Assembly (NCBI GenBank): GCA_022712335.1
Contig: JALAGR010000067.1
Location: 1-7,657 of the forward strand
Source: Pediococcus sp.
GTDB taxonomy: Bacteria > Bacillota > Bacilli > Lactobacillales > Lactobacillaceae
Direction of reading: 5' to 3'
Length of the DNA: 7,657 nt
Part shown: positions 5,420 to 7,657 of the stretch, piece by piece
Layout of the letters: every line of letters begins with the position of its first letter
How positions within the stretch are numbered: the first letter of the stretch is position 1
Position numbers and translations under genes: made by a program
The notes under the pieces: generated by a model
The model's input: the letters and a program-made list of their open reading frames with translations, nothing else
Told to the model about the DNA's origin: nothing
Databases searched by the model: none

Positions 5420-6427
5420 CTATTTTGGTAGGTATTGGTTAGTGAATCCTTGGGTTTTAGTAAGTTTTTGGTCAACCAACTTATGATCGCTAAGCCACTT
5501 GAAGAAGTTGTTCCAGCGTGTAGCATCGATTTTTCCAAACTTACCATCATCAGTTAGATAGTATTTAGACAGGTAGTTTTGACTCTTGTAAATCATCTTC
5601 TCGTTACTCTTGAGTTCAGGTACAGCCTTCATCAACAAGTCAGCAGAGGCTTTAGGATTCTTGGCAGCGTATTTGTAACCTTCAGTAGCAGCAGCCATGA
5701 ACTCTTTAGCAACTTTAGGGTTCTTCTTCAGGAAGTTATCATTCCCGATAATAAGTGGTGTGTAGTAGTCAAACACGGGATTGATTGATTTGAAACTAAA
5801 GTAGTTAACCGGATAGTTTTTTACTTCAGCGTTGATTCCAGCCCAACCGTAGAAAATCCAGATGGAATCGGCTGCTTTAGATTTGAGTCCAGCTACTTCG
5901 TCCGTGATGTTATTAGGAACAGTTTTTACTTTCTTAAAATCACCACCGTCATCTTTAACAACTTGTTTAATGGTTGCTAGTTCAGTGGGAGTGTTCCAAG
6001 TAGCATAACGGTGACCTTGCATTTTCTTAGGACTAGTAATGCCATCAGCTTTTCGAGACATGATGCCAGAAGTATTGTGTTGAAGAATGGTACCCATGGT
6101 CGTAAGTGGGAGGGGATTCTTTTTGCCGATGGCACTAGCTAAAGTATCCTGACCAGAGATTCCGACTTGAGCTTTACCACTGGCAACAATTTGTTCAGCA
6201 CTATCTTTAGAAGGTTGGACAAATTTTACTTTAAGATGATGCTTTTTGAAGTACCCTTTTTTCTGAGCAACGTAAAGACCAGTATGATTGGTATTAGGTG
6301 TCCAATCCAAAACAACGGTAATCGTTTGAGTTTTAGAAGCTGTGTTTGACTTTCCACAAGCAGCGAGTAGAAATGCAAAAATGGGTAAAAGTGCAATTAA
6401 ACTAAGAATTTTTTTATGCTTGAGCAT
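5420..6427 (-). CDS. thiY: Substrate-binding lipoprotein of the NMT1/THI5 family (ThiY-like)
   Basis: This 335-residue precursor has a lipoprotein signal peptide with lipobox L-A-A-C; Cys24 would be lipidated, anchoring the mature protein outside the membrane. The family signature D-W-T-P-N-T-N-H-T-G-L-Y-V-A lies at 41-54, followed by K-K-G-Y-F and a type-2 periplasmic-binding fold. F-Y-G-W-A-G-I-N-A-E (192-201) is also typical. The NMT1/THI5 family includes bacterial ThiY, which binds N-formyl-4-amino-5-aminomethyl-2-methylpyrimidine, as well as riboflavin- and sulfonate-binding relatives. The upstream TPP riboswitch points to a thiamine pyrimidine precursor or a related compound; the exact ligand is not proven. 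A strong GGAGGAG site precedes ATG 6427. The start overlaps the end of the permease gene by 14 bases, which suggests translational coupling. Confidence 0.92.
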   Translation of the reverse strand: MLKHKKILSLIALLPIFAFLLAACGKSNTASKTQTITVVLDWTPNTNHTGLYVAQKKGYFKKHHLKVKFVQPSKDSAEQIVASGKAQVGISGQDTLASAIGKKNPLPLTTMGTILQHNTSGIMSRKADGITSPKKMQGHRYATWNTPTELATIKQVVKDDGGDFKKVKTVPNNITDEVAGLKSKAADSIWIFYGWAGINAEVKNYPVNYFSFKSINPVFDYYTPLIIGNDNFLKKNPKVAKEFMAAATEGYKYAAKNPKASADLLMKAVPELKSNEKMIYKSQNYLSKYYLTDDGKFGKIDATRWNNFFKWLSDHKLVDQKLTKTQGFTNQYLPK

Positions 6428-7196
6428 GATCAGTTCTCCTCCAAGGTGTAATAAGATATTGAATCCAGTTAACGATTAAAATTAATGCCAAACTTAAAAT
6501 TGAAATTAGTAGAATTACAGCAAACATTTTGTCGTAAGCGTAAGCCTTCATTACCCGTGTCATATAGACTCCTAATCCGTCGAAACCGCCGACCCATTCT
6601 GAAACTACGGCACCAACAAGAGAATATGAAACGGAAATTTTTAAGCTAGCAAAAAATGAATCAATTGCGTCAGGGAACTTGATGTAAAAATAAATTTTAG
6701 GTGTATTAGCACCTAGAGTTCGCATTAGGGTAATGAGATCTTTGTCGGTCGAACGGAAAGCATCAAGCATTCCGACAGCAATTGGGAAGAAAGTAGTAGC
6801 AACGACTAAAACTACTTTCGGTAATATTCCATAGCCAAACCAAAGGATTAACAAAGGGGCAATCGCAACGGTTGGAATGGTTTGGGTAATTACAAGCAAC
6901 GGATAAAGCGCTTTATAAATTGGATGAAATAAATCCATGATTAAAGCTAATCCGATGCCTAAAACTACACCAAAGAATAATCCCCAGAAAGCTTCGATTA
7001 GAGTGACTACTGAATTTGAAAGTAAAGCTTGATAGTCATCTTTAAAAGCATCTAAAACTGAAAGTGGGGAAGGTAACAGGAATTCAGGGATAATCTGGAA
7101 GAAACTAATCGATTGCCAAACGATTAAGACGAGTAGTACAGCGACTAAAGGTAAAAAATTAATGCTGGTATTTGTCAGTTTTTTCATGAATCCCAA
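6414..7196 (-). CDS. thiX: ABC transporter permease of a thiamine-precursor importer (ThiX-like)
   Basis: This membrane protein of about 260 residues has roughly six transmembrane segments (near 13-33, 65-87, 97-118, 124-145, 188-206 and 224-246). The cytoplasmic EAA-type coupling loop lies at 158-177 (M-R-T-L-G-A-N ... I-K-F-P-D-A, key G162 and P175). This is the BPD_transp_1 permease fold of the SsuC/TauC/ThiX group; it would form a homodimer with the ATPase. The start is uncertain. TTG 7196 has an AAGGA site 7 bases upstream, whereas ATG 7187 (reading M-K-K-L-T) gives a more typical N-terminus but sits too far from that site. I give the TTG start because of the spacing. Either way the gene overlaps the end of the thiamine-binding protein gene (by 38 or 29 bases). 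Confidence 0.9.
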   Translation of the reverse strand: MGFMKKLTNTSINFLPLVAVLLVLIVWQSISFFQIIPEFLLPSPLSVLDAFKDDYQALLSNSVVTLIEAFWGLFFGVVLGIGLALIMDLFHPIYKALYPLLVITQTIPTVAIAPLLILWFGYGILPKVVLVVATTFFPIAVGMLDAFRSTDKDLITLMRTLGANTPKIYFYIKFPDAIDSFFASLKISVSYSLVGAVVSEWVGGFDGLGVYMTRVMKAYAYDKMFAVILLISILSLALILIVNWIQYLITPWRRTDHAQA

Positions 7197-7455
7197 GAAC
7201 CTGTCCTTCTGGTTTGTAGTTGATCTTAACGTAAGACATTACTTGAGGAGCACCAGCGTCAGCAGTTATTTTAGTAATATTCTTAACGATTTCCATTAAT
7301 TGATCATAGTCACCTTCGAGTGTTGTTTCGAAAGCACCAACTTGGTAGTCGACACCGGTCGATTGAATGTATTCAATGGCCTTATCAACCGCGGCGACGA
7401 GTTTTTGTTCGTCTTCCATCATAGGAAGAACTTGAATCGCTACACTTGTGTTCAT
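7159..7455 (-). CDS. MTH1187/DUF77-family thiamine-binding protein
   Basis: This 98-residue protein matches the MTH1187/YkoF-type fold (Thiamine_BP, PF01910). It starts MNTSVAIQVLPMMED, has Y-Q-V-G-A-F-E-T-T-L-E-G-D-Y at about 39-52 (compare the family's Y-x-V-G-P-x-x-T-T-x-E-G), and is a compact alpha/beta protein with no signal peptide. Relatives bind thiamine or its hydroxymethylpyrimidine part in the cytoplasm and often sit beside thiamine transport genes. Here it is the first gene behind a TPP riboswitch and overlaps the permease gene, so it probably receives or buffers the imported compound. ATG 7455 follows GGAGGA closely. The longer reading from 7488 would run into the riboswitch terminator's T-run and is rejected. 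Confidence 0.88.
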   Translation of the reverse strand: MNTSVAIQVLPMMEDEQKLVAAVDKAIEYIQSTGVDYQVGAFETTLEGDYDQLMEIVKNITKITADAGAPQVMSYVKINYKPEGQVLGIHEKTDKYQH

Positions 7456-7486
7456 TATGATTCCTCCGTTTTTTAATCTAAAATAC

Positions 7487-7518
7487 AAAAAGAAGCTGGC
7501 TTAAAAAAGCCAGCTTCT
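7487..7518 (-). terminator. Attenuator terminator of the TPP riboswitch
   Basis: On the - strand AGAAGCTGGC (7518-7509) pairs with GCCAGCTTCT (7500-7491) in ten perfect pairs, with two further T-A pairs possible in the loop. Five T in the RNA-like strand follow (7491-7487). The hairpin ends 32 bases before the first start codon (7455) and directly follows the TPP aptamer, so it is the expression platform: TPP bound, transcription stops. The 5' arm GCTGGC is complementary to GCCAGC in the aptamer (7579-7574), which provides a mutually exclusive antiterminator pairing. Confidence 0.9.
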
Positions 7519-7560
7519 CCGCATCTTGATGTTAGAAATTAACAATTCTATATTACAAAT

Positions 7561-7657
7561 TGAGTCTTCCTGCGCTGGCATTATCCATATCAGGTTCGAG
7601 GGTCAAAAACCATATAGTTTTAATCTCAGCCAGGTAAAGCCCAGCACCCCTGTTACA
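7561..7657 (-). ncRNA. TPP riboswitch (THI element)
   Basis: Read on the - strand, this has the conserved THI-box blocks in order: GGGGUGCU (7650-7643), the pyrimidine-binding CUGAGA (7629-7624), ACCCUC (7603-7598), then CCUGAUAUGGAUAAUGCC (7593-7576) and GCGCAGGAA (7575-7567). P2 is GGGGU with ACCCU, P4 is CCUG with CAGG, and the variable stem is AAAAC with GUUUU. It senses thiamine pyrophosphate and, with the terminator downstream, should switch off the transport operon when TPP is plentiful. The window ends seven bases before the GGGGU block, so the 5' strand of P1 may be incomplete and the promoter lies outside. The visible P1 arm does not pair well with the bases after CAGGAA. Confidence 0.96.

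Noticed and set aside
5368..5550. 60-residue - strand open frame overlapping the thiY end and thiZ start
   Set aside because: It is in a different frame from both intact neighbours, and its internal sequence shows no family features; it reflects the gene junction.
5178..6349. Open frames on the + strand inside thiZ and thiY (5178-5486, 5579-5788, 6167-6349)
   Set aside because: They oppose intact genes with complete family motifs and show no recognisable protein features of their own.

Overview
The window looks like chromosomal DNA of a low-GC Firmicute, most likely a member of the Lactobacillaceae. The reasons are AT-rich intergenic DNA, strong GGAGG-type ribosome binding sites, T-run terminators, protein families typical of lactobacilli, and a CcpA-type cre site. 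I cannot name the genus from the sequence alone. I see no insertion sequence, phage gene, CRISPR array, tRNA or rRNA.

The left half (1-4176) reads on the + strand. It opens with the terminator of a gene that lies almost wholly upstream of the window. Next comes a two-gene unit: a TetR/AcrR-family regulator (152-718) and an 880-residue MMPL/RND-type membrane exporter (760-3402). The unit has its own sigma-A promoter with a dyad over the -10 region, and it ends in a strong terminator. This is the usual layout of an autoregulated, ligand-inducible exporter. A separate single gene follows (3510-4133), encoding a COG2910-type NAD(P)-binding oxidoreductase, and it ends in a hairpin at 4146-4176.

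The right half (4350-7657) reads on the - strand and converges on the left half. From its upstream end it holds a TPP riboswitch (cut or nearly cut by the right edge), a transcription-attenuator terminator, a small MTH1187/DUF77-type thiamine-binding protein, and a ThiX-ThiY-ThiZ ABC importer (permease, lipoprotein binding protein, ATPase). The genes overlap or are closely spaced, so this is one TPP-repressed uptake operon for a thiamine precursor such as a pyrimidine, or for a related compound. Downstream of thiZ is a 76-residue orphan gene (4350-4580). It has its own promoter, and a near-consensus cre site lies between and over the promoter elements, so it is probably under carbon catabolite control rather than TPP control.

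The convergent gap (about 4177-4349) is not plain spacer. It holds diverged direct repeats and several hairpins that no gene explains. With the cre-controlled orphan gene next to it, this is the least explained part of the window. The rest belongs to recognisable families, and I did not find a clearly new multi-gene system.
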